A DNA stretch of 64,000 nucleotides, taken from the NCBI RefSeq assembly GCF_030538755.1, contig NZ_JAUNTJ010000003.1, positions 1 through 64,000 of the forward strand. Direction: 5' to 3'. Under the pieces are notes generated by a model, which was not told the origin of the DNA, did not search any database, and was given only the letters and a program-made list of their open reading frames with translations. The position numbers and the translations under genes are program-made. The stretch is from Paracoccus sp. (in: a-proteobacteria) (lineage in GTDB: Bacteria; Pseudomonadota; Alphaproteobacteria; Rhodobacterales; Rhodobacteraceae). Below are positions 7,981-17,104 of the stretch, piece by piece (position 1 is the first letter of the stretch; every line of letters starts with the position of its first letter).

Positions 7981-8826
7981 ATGGCGAGAATCACCGGCTC
8001 TAGCAGAGACAACATGATCCGCGGCACCAACGCCAATGACGTGATCCGCGGCCTGGATGGCGACGACACCATCTATGGGCTGAACGGCAACGACACCATT
8101 TACGGCGGCGACGATGATGATCGGATCTATGGCGGCAACGGCCATGATCTGATTTACGGCGGCGATGATGATGACGTGATCTATGGCGACGCGGGCAACG
8201 ACACCATTTACGGTGGCGATGACGATGATCGGATCTATGGCGGCAACGGCAACGACCGTATTTTCGGCGACGAGGGCGAAGACCGTCTGTTCGGCGGCAA
8301 CGGTAACGACTTCATCTCGGATTCCAGCGGCGATGACTATATCGACGGCGGCGCCGGCAATGACACCATCCGCTCGGGCGAGGGCAATGACACCGTGTTC
8401 GGCGGTTCGGGCAACGACCTGATCCGCGCCGGCGAGGGCAACGACCGCGTGACCGCCGGTTCCGGCAATGACACCGTTCACGGCGGCGAGGGCAATGACG
8501 TGCTGCGCGGCAACGAAGGTGCCGACCGTCTGTTCGGCGGCGAGGGCAACGACGTGCTGGACGGCGGGCGTGGCAATGACACCATGACCGGCGGCGAGGG
8601 CGCGGACCGCTTTGTCTTTAACCACGGCCGCGACATCATCACCGATTTCGACCGCGGCGATGACACCATCGACCTCAGCAGCTTTAACGCGATGAACAGC
8701 TGGTCGGCGGTCAAGAATGCCGCCAGCCAGGTGGGCAGCCATGTGCATATCGACATCGGCGATCACAAGCTGATTATCCAGAACTTCCGCGTCTCGCAGA
8801 TGGACAGCGACGATTTCATCTGGTGA
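7981..8826 (+). CDS. small RTX (GGxGxDxUx) calcium-binding protein
   Basis: A 281-residue, strongly acidic protein built almost wholly of nonapeptide RTX repeats (about residues 20-215), which fold as calcium-bound beta rolls in proteins exported by type I secretion. There is no Sec signal peptide. The last 65 residues (about 215-281), with [25 protein letters not shown], have the usual look of an RTX C terminus with an uncleaved secretion signal. Several units read GGDDDDRIY instead of GGxGxDxUx, adding acidic side chains. No enzyme domain is attached, and no type I transporter genes are in the window. Likely an extracellular or surface protein; its role is unknown. Its own terminator follows. 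Confidence 0.85.
   Translation: MARITGSSRDNMIRGTNANDVIRGLDGDDTIYGLNGNDTIYGGDDDDRIYGGNGHDLIYGGDDDDVIYGDAGNDTIYGGDDDDRIYGGNGNDRIFGDEGEDRLFGGNGNDFISDSSGDDYIDGGAGNDTIRSGEGNDTVFGGSGNDLIRAGEGNDRVTAGSGNDTVHGGEGNDVLRGNEGADRLFGGEGNDVLDGGRGNDTMTGGEGADRFVFNHGRDIITDFDRGDDTIDLSSFNAMNSWSAVKNAASQVGSHVHIDIGDHKLIIQNFRVSQMDSDDFIW
8086..8250 (+). repeat. two 57-bp copies inside the RTX gene, 108-bp period
   Basis: The stretch at 8086-8142 recurs at 8194-8250 with only three base differences, all at third codon positions. The offset is 108 bp, which is 36 residues or four RTX nonapeptides. This points to a recent internal duplication or slippage. Confidence 0.85.
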
Positions 8827-8850
8827 TCGCAACCACTTGTCATCACGCAG

Positions 8851-8880
8851 CAGGGCGCCAAAACTGGCGCCCTGTTTGCA
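8851..8880 (+). terminator. intrinsic terminator of the RTX gene
   Basis: A perfect 10-bp stem (CAGGGCGCCA at 8851-8860, TGGCGCCCTG at 8865-8874) with an AAAC loop is followed by TTTGCATTTTC. Confidence 0.88.
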
Positions 8881-8895
8881 TTTTCAGGATAGCCC

Positions 8896-9444
8896 ATGCC
8901 GCCCGATCTTTACCTGATGCGCCACGGCCAGACCCAATGGAACGCCGTGGGGCGGATGCAGGGGCGGCTGGATTCGCCGCTGACCGCCAAGGGCAGGGCG
9001 CAGGCCGCCCATCTGGTGCGGCTGGTGGCCGATGTGCAAGGGCTGCGGATCTCCAGCCCGCAGGGGCGGGCGCTGGAAACGGCGCGGATCGTGTTCGGCA
9101 ACGGTTTCGCCACCGACGACCGCCTGGCCGAGATCGACATCGGCGATTTCAGCGGCCATCTGGACAGCGACCTGCGCGCCGCTCACCCGGCGATTTTCGC
9201 CCCGCCCCGCCTTGGCTGGTATGATCGCGCGCCCGGCGGCGAGGGCTATGCCGGGCTGGCTGCCCGCTGCCGCACCTTTCTGGCCGATCTGAACGGCCCG
9301 GCCATCGTTGTCACCCACGGCATCACCCTGCGAATGCTGCGCCTGCTGGCCATGGGCCGCGACATGGCCACGTTCGAGGATATGCCGGTGGAACAGGGCG
9401 CCGTGCATGTGATCCGCCGTGGAACGCATGAGGTGTGGCGATAG
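8896..9444 (+). CDS. histidine phosphatase family protein
   Basis: A 182-residue member of the phosphoglycerate mutase-like histidine phosphatases. The catalytic His9 sits in LMRHGQTQWN (Arg8-His9-Gly10), and the second catalytic His is in VVTHGITLRML near residue 143. The short length and the absence of the mutase insert suggest a phosphatase (CobC or GpmB-like) rather than a glycolytic mutase. No cobalamin genes are nearby, so an alpha-ribazole phosphatase role is not supported. Cytoplasmic. The substrate is unknown. The gene starts 16 bp after the terminator of the RTX gene. Confidence 0.85.
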   Translation: MPPDLYLMRHGQTQWNAVGRMQGRLDSPLTAKGRAQAAHLVRLVADVQGLRISSPQGRALETARIVFGNGFATDDRLAEIDIGDFSGHLDSDLRAAHPAIFAPPRLGWYDRAPGGEGYAGLAARCRTFLADLNGPAIVVTHGITLRMLRLLAMGRDMATFEDMPVEQGAVHVIRRGTHEVWR

Positions 9445-9450
9445 GGGGGA

Positions 9451-9525
<75 letters not shown>

Positions 9526-9635
9526 ATCGTGGAGGGGCGTTTAGCCAATGGCGGCGCGGGGTGCAAGGGGGTATCGGGCATTTTCATCATTCTGCCATGC
9601 TGGACTGTTGCGGGGCGCGGCGCTAACAGGGGCAG

Positions 9636-9808
9636 ATGAAGCAAAACCGACGCAGCGATCAGGACAGCGACAGCCGCGAGGCGCGCCTTGCGGCGGCGCT
9701 GCGGGCGAATCTGGCGCGGCGCAAGGCGCAGGCCCGCGCGCGGGCGGCGGACGAGGCAGACCCCGAAAACGGGCAGGCAGATCAGGCAGACAAGGACGGG
9801 CAGAACTG

Positions 9809-9809
<1 letters not shown>
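9636..9809 (+). CDS. small basic/acidic protein overlapping murA start
   Basis: A 57-residue reading frame, ATG 9636 to TGA 9807-9809. The stop shares its last base with the murA ATG (TGATG), a sign of translational coupling. AGGGGCAG just upstream is a usable ribosome site. The N-terminal half is Arg/Ala rich and helical ([19 protein letters not shown]); the C-terminal half is acidic and Gln rich. There is no recognised domain. I believe similar small proteins precede murA in other Rhodobacteraceae, but I cannot check that here. A real gene is likely from coupling and position; function unknown. Confidence 0.6.
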
Positions 9810-11081
<1,272 letters not shown>

Positions 11082-11092
<11 letters not shown>

Positions 11093-11558
11093 TGCCAGCT
11101 TTGCCGATGGCGCGCCGCTGGCGCTGGCGCTGCGGGCCGAGGATACCAATGATCTGGCGATCATTTCCGCGCTGACGCAGGATGCGATCCTGCCGGTATC
11201 GGAAATCATCGTCGATGCCCGCGCGCGCCAGCTTGCGCTGTTGCTGAACCGTTTCCGCTGGGAAGACGCCGAGGCCGCCGCGCGCGAGGAACGCCCCTAT
11301 GAACGTGTCCGCTCGGTTCTGCTGATCCATGATGCGCTGCGGGTGCAGTCGGACGGCATCACGCGCGATGGCGACACCGTGCTGGAATTGCTGACGATCA
11401 CATGGCAGCCCGGCGAAGACGGCACCGGGCGCATGGTGCTGGATTTCGCGGGCGACGGCGCGCTGGCGGTGGATTGCGAATGCGTCAACGTCGAACTGCG
11501 CGACGTGACCCGCCCCTATGCCGCGCCGTCCGGGCTGCGGCCTGCGCACCCGGACTGA
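11082..11558 (+). CDS. DUF2948 family protein
   Basis: A 158-residue cytoplasmic protein matching the alphaproteobacterial DUF2948 family. Recognisable parts are [19 protein letters not shown] near the start, [13 protein letters not shown], and [15 protein letters not shown] in the middle. The ATG at 11082 lies 11 bp inside the murA 3' end, so the two are surely co-transcribed and probably coupled. The position behind murA recurs, as far as I recall, in related genomes, and hints at an envelope or growth-linked role, but no activity is known for the family. Confidence 0.8.
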
Positions 11559-11560
11559 CG

Positions 11561-11582
11561 CGCCGCGCCGCGCCGCGCCGCG
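11561..11582. repeat. CGCCG pentamer tandem repeat
   Basis: Four perfect copies of CGCCG plus two bases fill the 28-bp gap between the convergent DUF2948 and peptidoglycan-binding genes. It is a slippage-prone microsatellite with no T tract. Confidence 0.8.
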
Positions 11583-11586
11583 CGCC

Positions 11587-12381
11587 TTAGCCGCGCGTTT
11601 CGGATCGCAACCTGTGCACCTGATCGGCGGTCAGATAGCCGGTCTGGCGCAGCCCGTGATCGCCCTGCCAGCGGCGGATCGCGTTGCGGGTGTTGGTGCC
11701 GAACACGCCATCGGTGCCGCGCGTGTCATAGCCCAGCAAGGTCAGCCGCAGTTGCAGTTCCCGCCGTTCGGCCGCGCCCAGTGACAGCAGGCGTTCCTGC
11801 ACCTGCGCATCGCTTTGCCGATTGCCCGCGGGGGTGCGGTTGGTGGATGCACCACCCGCCTGCTGGTTGATCTGGCGCACCTGCGCGGCGGTGACATAGC
11901 CCGTCGCCGTATGCTTGTGCGCGCGCTGCCAGCTTTGGATTGCGCTGCGGGTGCGGTTGCCCCACAGCCCGTCAGCCCCGCGCGTGTCATAGCCAAGCCG
12001 CGTCAACTGCCGCTGCACCCGCACCCGGTCGGATCGGCTGAGGTTCAGCCCCGCTTCGGTCCGGGCGGCGCTGCTGGCCTGCGTGGCCGGGGTCGAGATC
12101 ACCGGCGCGGTGAAGGACGGGCTGCGGGAATTGCCGTTCAGCCGGTTCAGCGCCTGCCGCGCGTTGCTGGCATGGGCACCGTTGGGAAAGCGGTTCAGAT
12201 AGCCGCGATAGGCATTGGCGGTATTCGCCTTGCGCGCCTCGTCCCAGGCGTTGCGTTCCAGTTCCTGCGCCAGCAGCCCCTGGGCAACGCCGGTGATGAT
12301 CTGGCCCAAGTCCTGAGCCTGCGCGGCAGGCGCGGCACTCAGCCCGGCAAGCATCAGGGCGGAAAAGATGGTGTTACGCAT
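11587..12381 (-). CDS. exported peptidoglycan-binding protein, two PG_binding_1 domains
   Basis: A 264-residue periplasmic protein. Residues 1-22 form a signal peptide ending in AQA-QD. A helical region (about 30-85) with NAYRGYLNRFPNGAHASNARQAL resembles a short TPR-like segment of the kind seen in caspase-fold and Sel1-like envelope proteins. Two PG_binding_1 repeats follow at about 112-172 and 198-260, each with RLGYDTRGxDGxxGxxTRxAIxxWQ; the two copies are close to identical in pattern. No amidase or other catalytic domain is attached. It probably anchors to or senses the cell wall. Convergent with murA-DUF2948 and divergent from hisD. Confidence 0.82.
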   Translation of the reverse strand: MRNTIFSALMLAGLSAAPAAQAQDLGQIITGVAQGLLAQELERNAWDEARKANTANAYRGYLNRFPNGAHASNARQALNRLNGNSRSPSFTAPVISTPATQASSAARTEAGLNLSRSDRVRVQRQLTRLGYDTRGADGLWGNRTRSAIQSWQRAHKHTATGYVTAAQVRQINQQAGGASTNRTPAGNRQSDAQVQERLLSLGAAERRELQLRLTLLGYDTRGTDGVFGTNTRNAIRRWQGDHGLRQTGYLTADQVHRLRSETRG

Positions 12382-12522
12382 GGCATCCTCATATGCAGCG
12401 CGGTTTCATCTGCCGTATAACGCGGCAACCGCGCCGGTAATTCCCCCGCTCCGCATAACGTGATCGGCTTGAGCGGGGCGGCGCCAGCGGCTAAGAAACC
12501 CTGACTTGCGCAAGGACAGCCG

Positions 12523-13842
12523 ATGCCCACGATCCTGACCACCGATGATACCGATTTCGAGCCGCGCTTCCGCGAGGTTCTGACCATGAAGCGCGAGGAT
12601 GCCGCAGATGTCGGGCAGGCCGTGGCCGCGATCATCGACGATGTGCGCGCGCGCGGCGATGCGGCGCTGTGCGATCTGACGGCGCGGTTCGACCGGCTGG
12701 ACCTGACGCCGGATCAGTTGCGCCTGTCTGCTGCTGACATCGCGGCGGAAACGGCCAAGGTCAGCGCGGAAGATCGCGCCGCGCTGGAACTGGCGGCGGA
12801 TCGCATCCGCGCCTATCACGAACGCCAGATGCCCGCCGACGAAAGCTGGACCGACGCCAGCGGCGCGACGCTGGGCTGGCGCTGGACGGCGGTGGATGCG
12901 GCGGGTCTGTATGTGCCGGGGGGCACGGCCAGCTATCCCTCATCCGTGCTGATGAATGCGATCCCGGCGCGGGTGGCCGGGGTGCGGCGGCTGGCGATTA
13001 CCGTGCCGACGCCCGATGGCGCGATCAACCCGCTGGTGCTGCTGGCGGCCGAGCTGGCGGGGGTGGATGAAATCTATCGCATCGGTGGCGCGCAGGCGAT
13101 TGCCGCGCTGGCCTATGGCACCGAAACCATCGCCCCTGTGGACAAGATCACCGGGCCGGGCAACGCTTATGTCGCCGCCGCGAAACGGCAGGTGTTCGGC
13201 AAGGTCGGCATCGACATGATCGCCGGCCCGTCCGAGGTGCTGATTATCGCCGATGGCGAACAGAACCCCGACTGGCTGGCGCTGGACCTGCTGGCGCAGG
13301 CCGAACATGACACGGCGGCGCAGTCGATTCTGGTTACGCCCGATGCGGCGCTGGCCCATGCCGTGGCCGGGGCGGTGGACCGGCTGATCCCGACCTTGCC
13401 GCGCGCCGACATCGCCGGGGCAAGCTGGCGCGATTATGGCACGGTCATCGTCACCCGCGATCTGGAACAGGCGGCGGCTCTGTCTGATCGCATCGCGCCC
13501 GAGCATCTGGAAATCTGCACCGATGATCCCGAGGCGGTGGCGGCCATGGTGCGCCATGCGGGCGCGATCTTTCTGGGCGGTTTTACCCCCGAGGCGGCGG
13601 GCGACTACGTCAGCGGCCCGAACCATGTGCTGCCCACCGCGCGTTCCGCCCGCTTTTCGTCGGGTCTGTCGGTGATGGATTTCCTGAAACGCAGCACGGT
13701 GGCGCGGCTGTCGCCGGGCGCGTTGGCGGCTATCGGCCCGGCGGCGGTGCGGCTGGCGCTGTCCGAAGGGTTGCACGCCCATGCGCAATCGGTGCAATCG
13801 CGTCTGGACGCGCTGAATCAGAACGGCCAATCTGCCGACTAA
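12523..13842 (+). CDS. hisD: histidinol dehydrogenase
   Basis: HisD oxidises L-histidinol to L-histidine in two NAD-dependent steps at the end of histidine synthesis; it is a zinc-dependent cytoplasmic homodimer. The length of 439 residues is typical. Diagnostic stretches are DAAGLYVPGGTASYPSSVLM, the EIYRIGGAQAIAALAYGTE block, KITGPGNAYVAAAKRQVFG, and the His pair region IAPEHLEI, plus GPNHVLPT near the C terminus. The gene heads an apparent operon with the UPF0262 gene (24-bp gap) and a low-molecular-weight phosphatase, a grouping I know from other Rhodobacteraceae. No other his genes are nearby. Confidence 0.97.
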   Translation: MPTILTTDDTDFEPRFREVLTMKREDAADVGQAVAAIIDDVRARGDAALCDLTARFDRLDLTPDQLRLSAADIAAETAKVSAEDRAALELAADRIRAYHERQMPADESWTDASGATLGWRWTAVDAAGLYVPGGTASYPSSVLMNAIPARVAGVRRLAITVPTPDGAINPLVLLAAELAGVDEIYRIGGAQAIAALAYGTETIAPVDKITGPGNAYVAAAKRQVFGKVGIDMIAGPSEVLIIADGEQNPDWLALDLLAQAEHDTAAQSILVTPDAALAHAVAGAVDRLIPTLPRADIAGASWRDYGTVIVTRDLEQAAALSDRIAPEHLEICTDDPEAVAAMVRHAGAIFLGGFTPEAAGDYVSGPNHVLPTARSARFSSGLSVMDFLKRSTVARLSPGALAAIGPAAVRLALSEGLHAHAQSVQSRLDALNQNGQSAD

Positions 13843-13866
13843 CCACGACCAAGGGGGACGCTGCCT

Positions 13867-14346
13867 ATGACCCGCCTCTGCCATATTGAAATCGACGATT
13901 CCGCCCTGCCGCCCGCCACGCCCGAGATGGAGCAGGAACGCCGCGTCGCCATCTTTGATCTGATCGAGGACAACAGCTTTACCCTGCCGGGGCGCGACGG
14001 GGCCGAGGTACCGCCCGGCCCCTATGTGCTGGATCTGGCGATCCGTGAAGGGCGGCTGGTCTTTGGCCTGACGACTGAAGCGCAGGCGCAGGTGGCCGAA
14101 TTTCATCTGTCGATGGGACCGTTCCGGCAGGTCGTCAAAGACTATTTCCAGATCTGCAACAGCTATTTCGATGCGGTGAAACGCCTGCCGCCCGCCCAGA
14201 TCGAGGCGATCGACATGGCCCGGCGCGGCATCCACAACGAAGGTGCGCGCACCCTGCAAGAACGGCTGGAGGGCAAGGCGGAACTGGACATCGACACCGC
14301 CCGCCGCCTGTTCACCCTGATCTGCGCGCTGATCCCGCAGGGGTAA
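13867..14346 (+). CDS. UPF0262 family protein
   Basis: A 159-residue uncharacterised conserved protein. Typical family segments are RLCHIEIDD at the start, EMEQERRVAIFDLIEDN, the GPYVLDLAIREGRLVFGL strand pair and FHLSMGPFRQVVKDYFQIC in the middle. AAGGGGGAC precedes the ATG. It lies between hisD and the phosphatase gene and is probably co-transcribed with both (1-bp gap to the next). No catalytic residues can be proposed. The family is, to my knowledge, largely restricted to Alphaproteobacteria. Confidence 0.88.
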   Translation: MTRLCHIEIDDSALPPATPEMEQERRVAIFDLIEDNSFTLPGRDGAEVPPGPYVLDLAIREGRLVFGLTTEAQAQVAEFHLSMGPFRQVVKDYFQICNSYFDAVKRLPPAQIEAIDMARRGIHNEGARTLQERLEGKAELDIDTARRLFTLICALIPQG

Positions 14347-14347
14347 G

Positions 14348-14821
14348 ATGACAGGCAACGGCATTCCCCATTCGGTGCTGTTTTGCTGCGACCATAACGC
14401 CATCCGCTCGCCCATGGCCGAGGGGATGATGAAGAAATATTATGGCCGCCGCGCCTATGTGCAGTCGGCGGGTGTGCATAACGATCTGGAAATCGACGGC
14501 TTTGCCATCGCCGTCAGCGAAGAAATCGGCGTGGAGCTGTCGAACCACCGCAGCCGCTCGTTCGAGGAAATGCAGGATTGGGGCGACGATCTGGGCGGCT
14601 TTGATCTGGTCATCGCCCTGTCGCCCGCCAGCCAGCGGCAGGCGCTGGAACTGACGCGGCTGTATCATCTGGATGTGGAATACTGGCCGATCATGGACCC
14701 GACCGGCATGGGCGAAACCCGCGACGCCAAGCTGGAGATGTATCGCCAGACCCGCGACCAGATCCGCAAGCGGATGATCGAACGCTTTGGCCCCCCCACC
14801 GAAGGTCAGGGCCGCGTGTAG
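14348..14821 (+). CDS. low-molecular-weight protein tyrosine phosphatase family
   Basis: A 157-residue cytoplasmic protein of the LMW-PTP/arsenate reductase superfamily. The P loop is CDHNAIRSP near residues 15-23 (Cys-x5-Arg-Ser), directly after LFC, and the general-acid Asp is in the MDPTGMGETRD loop about 115 residues in. The spacing fits a phosphatase rather than an ArsC, because no redox Cys pair downstream of the P loop is present. Substrate unknown. It is the third gene of the hisD cluster and converges on purF, with a hairpin in between. Confidence 0.82.
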   Translation: MTGNGIPHSVLFCCDHNAIRSPMAEGMMKKYYGRRAYVQSAGVHNDLEIDGFAIAVSEEIGVELSNHRSRSFEEMQDWGDDLGGFDLVIALSPASQRQALELTRLYHLDVEYWPIMDPTGMGETRDAKLEMYRQTRDQIRKRMIERFGPPTEGQGRV

Positions 14822-14848
14822 GGGATGAACGGGCGGGCCGTTCATCCC
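14822..14848. terminator. hairpin between convergent genes, no T tract
   Basis: A perfect 11-bp stem (GGGATGAACGG at 14822-14832, CCGTTCATCCC at 14838-14848) with a 5-nt loop starts one base after the phosphatase stop and faces the purF stop at 14864. The symmetry would serve both strands, but neither side has a T run. Confidence 0.6.
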
Positions 14849-14863
14849 GGCAAGGCGGGGGGT

Positions 14864-16348
14864 CTATTCGGCGGCGTGGGCGGTTTCGCTGCCTTCCAGC
14901 ATCTGGAAACCACGCTCGATCTGGTCTGACGGGGCCACGGGATAGTCGCCGGAAAAGCAGGCGTCGCAATATTGCGGGCAGTCATTCTTGCGGCCCCCGG
15001 CCTCGCCCGCGGCGCGATAAAGCCCGTCCAGCGACACGAAGGCCAGCGAATCGACGCCGATCCAGTCGCGCATTTCCGCAGGCGTCATCTGCGCGGCCAG
15101 CAGCTTGCCACGGTCGGGCGTATCGACGCCGTAAAAGCATGGCCATGCGGTGGGCGGGCTGGCGATGCGGAAATGCACCTCGGCGGCACCGGCATCAAGG
15201 ATCATGTCCTTGATCTTGCGGCTGGTGGTGCCGCGCACCACGCTGTCATCGACCAGAACCACCCGCTTGCCCTGAATCAGCGCGCGGTTGACGTTCAGTT
15301 TCAGCCGGACGCCCATGTTGCGGATCTGGTCGGTCGGCTCGATGAAGGTGCGGCCCATGTATTGGTTGCGGATGATCCCCATGCCAAAGGGAATGCCGCT
15401 TTCCTGTGCATAGCCGATGGCGGCAGGGGTGCCGCTGTCGGGGACGGCGCAGACCAGATCGGCCTCGATCGGGGCTTCGCGGGCCAGTTCGACGCCGATC
15501 TGACGTCGTGTCTCATAGACCGACCGCCCGCCGATGATCGAATCGGGGCGGCTGAAATACACATGCTCAAAGATGCAGAACCGGCTGCCCGCCGGCGCAA
15601 ACGGACGCGAGCTTTCGACCTTGCCGGGCGAGATGACAACCATTTCTCCCGGTTCGATTTCGCGCACGAATTCGGCGCCGATAATGTCCAGCGCGCAGGT
15701 TTCCGAAGCCAGCGCATAGCCATCGTCGCCCACCCGGCCCAGAACCAGCGGGCGCACCCCCAAGGGATCGCGCACGCCGATCAGCTTGGTGCGGGTCATG
15801 GCGATGACGCTGAACGCGCCTTCGACCCGGCGCAGCGCGTCTTTCAGCCGTTCGGCCAGATTGCGCTGAATCGAGCGGGCCATCAGGTGAATGATACACT
15901 CGGAATCGCTGCTTGATTGGAAAATGCTGCCGCGTTCGATCAGCTCGCGGCGCAGGGCGGTGGCGTTGGTGATATTGCCGTTATGGGCAATGGCGCAGCC
16001 GCCCATGGCGAATTCGCCGAAAAAGGGCTGCACGTCGCGGATCGCCGTGTTCGCCTTGGTCCCGGCGGTGGAATAGCGCACATGCCCGATGGCCAGCGGG
16101 CCGGGCAGGGTGGAAATCACCTCGGCCTTGGTGAAATTGTCGCGCACATAGCCAAAGCGGTGGGCGCCGTTGAACCCCTGTTCGGGGTCATGGGCATAGA
16201 TGCCCCCGGCCTCTTGCCCGCGATGCTGAAGGGCGTGCAGCCCAAGGGCGACAAAGCTGGCGGCGTCGGCCACGCCGATAACGCCAAACACGCCGCATTC
16301 TTCGTGCAGGCTGTCGGAATCGAACGGATCGGCCAGAAAGGGTTTCAT
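14864..16348 (-). CDS. purF: amidophosphoribosyltransferase
   Basis: PurF makes 5-phosphoribosylamine from PRPP and glutamine, the first committed step of purine synthesis. The start at 16348 (MKPFLADPFDSD) gives 494 residues; a longer upstream start adds an unrelated tail. The N-terminal nucleophile Cys18 is in HEECGVFGV after a short propeptide, the glutaminase domain runs to about 235, and the PRPP loop VLVDDSVVRGTTSRKI marks the transferase domain. Near the C terminus, CPQYCDACFSGDYP has the cysteines of the iron-sulfur type enzyme of Bacillus subtilis. The gene follows cvpA by 115 bp, the widely conserved order. Confidence 0.97.
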   Translation of the reverse strand: MKPFLADPFDSDSLHEECGVFGVIGVADAASFVALGLHALQHRGQEAGGIYAHDPEQGFNGAHRFGYVRDNFTKAEVISTLPGPLAIGHVRYSTAGTKANTAIRDVQPFFGEFAMGGCAIAHNGNITNATALRRELIERGSIFQSSSDSECIIHLMARSIQRNLAERLKDALRRVEGAFSVIAMTRTKLIGVRDPLGVRPLVLGRVGDDGYALASETCALDIIGAEFVREIEPGEMVVISPGKVESSRPFAPAGSRFCIFEHVYFSRPDSIIGGRSVYETRRQIGVELAREAPIEADLVCAVPDSGTPAAIGYAQESGIPFGMGIIRNQYMGRTFIEPTDQIRNMGVRLKLNVNRALIQGKRVVLVDDSVVRGTTSRKIKDMILDAGAAEVHFRIASPPTAWPCFYGVDTPDRGKLLAAQMTPAEMRDWIGVDSLAFVSLDGLYRAAGEAGGRKNDCPQYCDACFSGDYPVAPSDQIERGFQMLEGSETAHAAE

Positions 16349-16463
16349 CCGGTGCGTCCTGTTTGCTGGGGTCTGGGCTGTCAGCCGCTGTGTAGAACCG
16401 CAGGCCGGGAAAGTCACGCCCCCGCGCGCGGCACGGGGGCGAAATTGTTACGAAACTGTTAAA

Positions 16464-17063
16464 TCAGTTGGCAGGTGCCGTCGTCGCGGGCGCTGTGGGC
16501 GCATCCGCCGCCGGGCCGCAGGACCGCACCAGTTGTTCATAGCGCGACACGATCCAGCCCGGCGCATCGGCGGGGATCTGGTTGTCCATCTGGCTGGAAA
16601 GCCGCGCAAATACCTGTGCCGAGCGGGAATTTTCCACCAGCGGCACCGTCTGGCTGGTCATCACCCGGTCATAGACGATAAAGGCGATCGCCACCAGCAG
16701 AACGCCGCGCGCGACCCCGAACAAAAAGCCCATGCCCTGATCGACACCACCCAGTGCCGACCGCTGCACCACCGATGAAAACAGCGGCGTGATGATGGAA
16801 AACACCACCAGCGCCAGCGCGAACACCACCGCGAATCCGGCAATGGTGGCCAGTTCGCAACTGTCGCCCAGAAAGCGGTCCAGCACCGGCACCTGCGCGA
16901 TCAGCGGTTTGACCGCCGCCGCGAACATGAAGGCCAGAATGGCCGCCGCGATCCAGCCCAGAATCGACAGCGATTCGCGCACGAAGCCCCGGCTCCAGGC
17001 CAGGATGGCTGACAGGATGATGACCGCGGCCACCACTGCGTCAATGATCGTAAATCCGTCCAT
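16464..17063 (-). CDS. cvpA: CvpA family inner-membrane protein
   Basis: A 199-residue membrane protein with four predicted transmembrane helices (about residues 5-22, 30-50, 72-95 and 108-128) and the family signature GxxRGFVRES near residue 25. CvpA is needed for colicin V export in E. coli and is linked to envelope homeostasis; its biochemical activity is unknown. A soluble C-terminal tail of about 65 residues ends in a Pro/Ala/Thr stretch. Upstream of purF on the same strand, the classical cvpA-purF arrangement, and 41 bp downstream of radA's stop, so all three may be one transcript. Confidence 0.9.
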   Translation of the reverse strand: MDGFTIIDAVVAAVIILSAILAWSRGFVRESLSILGWIAAAILAFMFAAAVKPLIAQVPVLDRFLGDSCELATIAGFAVVFALALVVFSIITPLFSSVVQRSALGGVDQGMGFLFGVARGVLLVAIAFIVYDRVMTSQTVPLVENSRSAQVFARLSSQMDNQIPADAPGWIVSRYEQLVRSCGPAADAPTAPATTAPAN

Positions 17064-17104
17064 CGTCCTCTCACGCGCCGGTTTTTTTGTTGTAACGGCG
17101 GGTC

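Noticed and set aside
7927-8832. A repetitive 301-codon minus-strand frame opposite the RTX gene
   Set aside because: The Val/Ile/Ala repeats simply mirror the RTX codons on the other strand.
9548-9808. Longer start for MurA with about 87 extra residues
   Set aside because: The extension reads through tRNA-adjacent sequence and a coupled small gene; MurA orthologs start at the MDQIIV site.
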